NCBI GenBank assembly: GCA_022562335.1
Contig: JADFPM010000037.1
Location: 1 to 14,286, forward strand
Direction of reading: 5' to 3'
Origin: Chloroflexota bacterium
Lineage (GTDB): Bacteria > Chloroflexota > Dehalococcoidia > Lucifugimonadales > UBA3495
DNA length: 14,286 bases
Under the pieces are notes generated by a model. The model was not told the DNA's origin, did not search any database, and was given only the letters and a program-made list of their open reading frames with translations. Made by a program: the position numbers and the translations under genes. The first letter of the stretch is position 1. Every line of letters begins with the position of its first letter. Below, in pieces: positions 14,026 through 14,286 of this stretch.

Positions 14026-14286
14026 ATGGTAACCACACAGCGAACGGTAGATGTCGCGGAGCTCGGCACTAAAAGCAAGGACGAATTGCTGGCTCTGGCG
14101 CCGGACATCGGGATTTCCGATGGCGACTCCTTGACCAACATGCGCCGGGAAGACATCCTCAGCCGTCTGTTTCAGGCGGCTTCGGCTCAACAATCCTTGG
14201 TAGCGTCGGGAATCTTAGAAACCATGGACGAAGGCTACGGCTTTCTCCGGCAGGTCAACACCCATAGCGGCACTGGGGACGTGTAT
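14026..14286 (+). CDS. rho: Transcription termination factor Rho (N-terminal part)
   Basis: The frame from ATG 14026 stays open to the window end, giving the first 87 residues of a gene cut by the window. Residues about 8-50 fit the Rho N-terminal helical (SAP-like) domain: VAELGTKSKDELLALA, then MRREDILSRLFQA. From about residue 62 the RNA-binding cold-shock domain begins with SGILETMDEGYGFLR, close to the canonical Rho sequence. The ATPase core lies outside. GAGGTG at 14017-14022 provides the Shine-Dalgarno at good distance from the ATG; an in-frame GTG at 14020 lies inside it and is less likely. Position after pyrG and tal matches known gene orders. Confidence 0.93.
   Translation, partial: MVTTQRTVDVAELGTKSKDELLALAPDIGISDGDSLTNMRREDILSRLFQAASAQQSLVASGILETMDEGYGFLRQVNTHSGTGDVY

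Noticed and set aside
13749..14072. Plus-strand open frame of 107 codons before rho
   Set aside because: It is of low complexity, has no ribosome site or family match, and overlaps the well-supported rho start in another frame.

Overview
The window reads as a GC-rich bacterial chromosome, most likely a Chloroflexota member of the Dehalococcoidia/SAR202 kind. That placement is inference. It rests on a SUF operon with SufU scaffolds, a lipoprotein with a long Thr/Pro linker, paired CaiB/BaiF CoA-transferases beside a MaoC dehydratase, and the pyrG - transaldolase - rho order known from Gram-positive-type genomes. No rRNA, tRNA, CRISPR array, transposase or phage gene was found.

Layout. (1) Positions 2-3154, + strand: the 3' part of a SUF iron-sulfur assembly locus: the end of sufD, sufS, sufU (1-nt overlap with sufS), then a second SufU-type scaffold gene behind its own 178-nt gap. 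(2) Positions 3191-6102, - strand: a family 5 solute-binding lipoprotein with no adjacent permease or ATPase, and a UPF0104 / LPG-synthase-TM (flippase-like) membrane protein. (3) Positions 6103-6542: a non-coding gap with an AT-rich patch and a palindromic REP-like element. (4) Positions 6543-7049, - strand: a DinB-like protein. (5) Positions 7050-11076, + strand: a divergent intergenic region with a probable promoter and five tandem 14-bp repeats. It leads into a two-domain MaoC-like hydratase (TTG start), a class III CoA-transferase overlapping it, and a second class III CoA-transferase. (6) Positions 11077-14286, + strand: a consensus sigma70-type promoter (TTGACA-18-TATAAT), a pyrimidine-rich leader, pyrG, a transaldolase-like gene, a C-rich leader, and the first 87 codons of rho.

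How the genes fit together. SufS takes sulfur from cysteine and passes it to SufU and the SufBCD scaffold. The MaoC/CaiB trio looks like a small acyl-CoA module in which CoA is moved onto an organic acid and the thioester is then hydrated or dehydrated. Its substrate cannot be read from sequence. The pyrG-tal-rho block is housekeeping.

No wholly new system is evident. The points most worth a second look are the 14-bp repeat array in front of the MaoC gene, the tandem SufU paralogs, the CoA-transferase with Leu where the catalytic Asp is expected, the hydratase motif divided between the two MaoC domains, the palindromic element at 6367-6425, and the structured or C-rich leaders of pyrG and rho.
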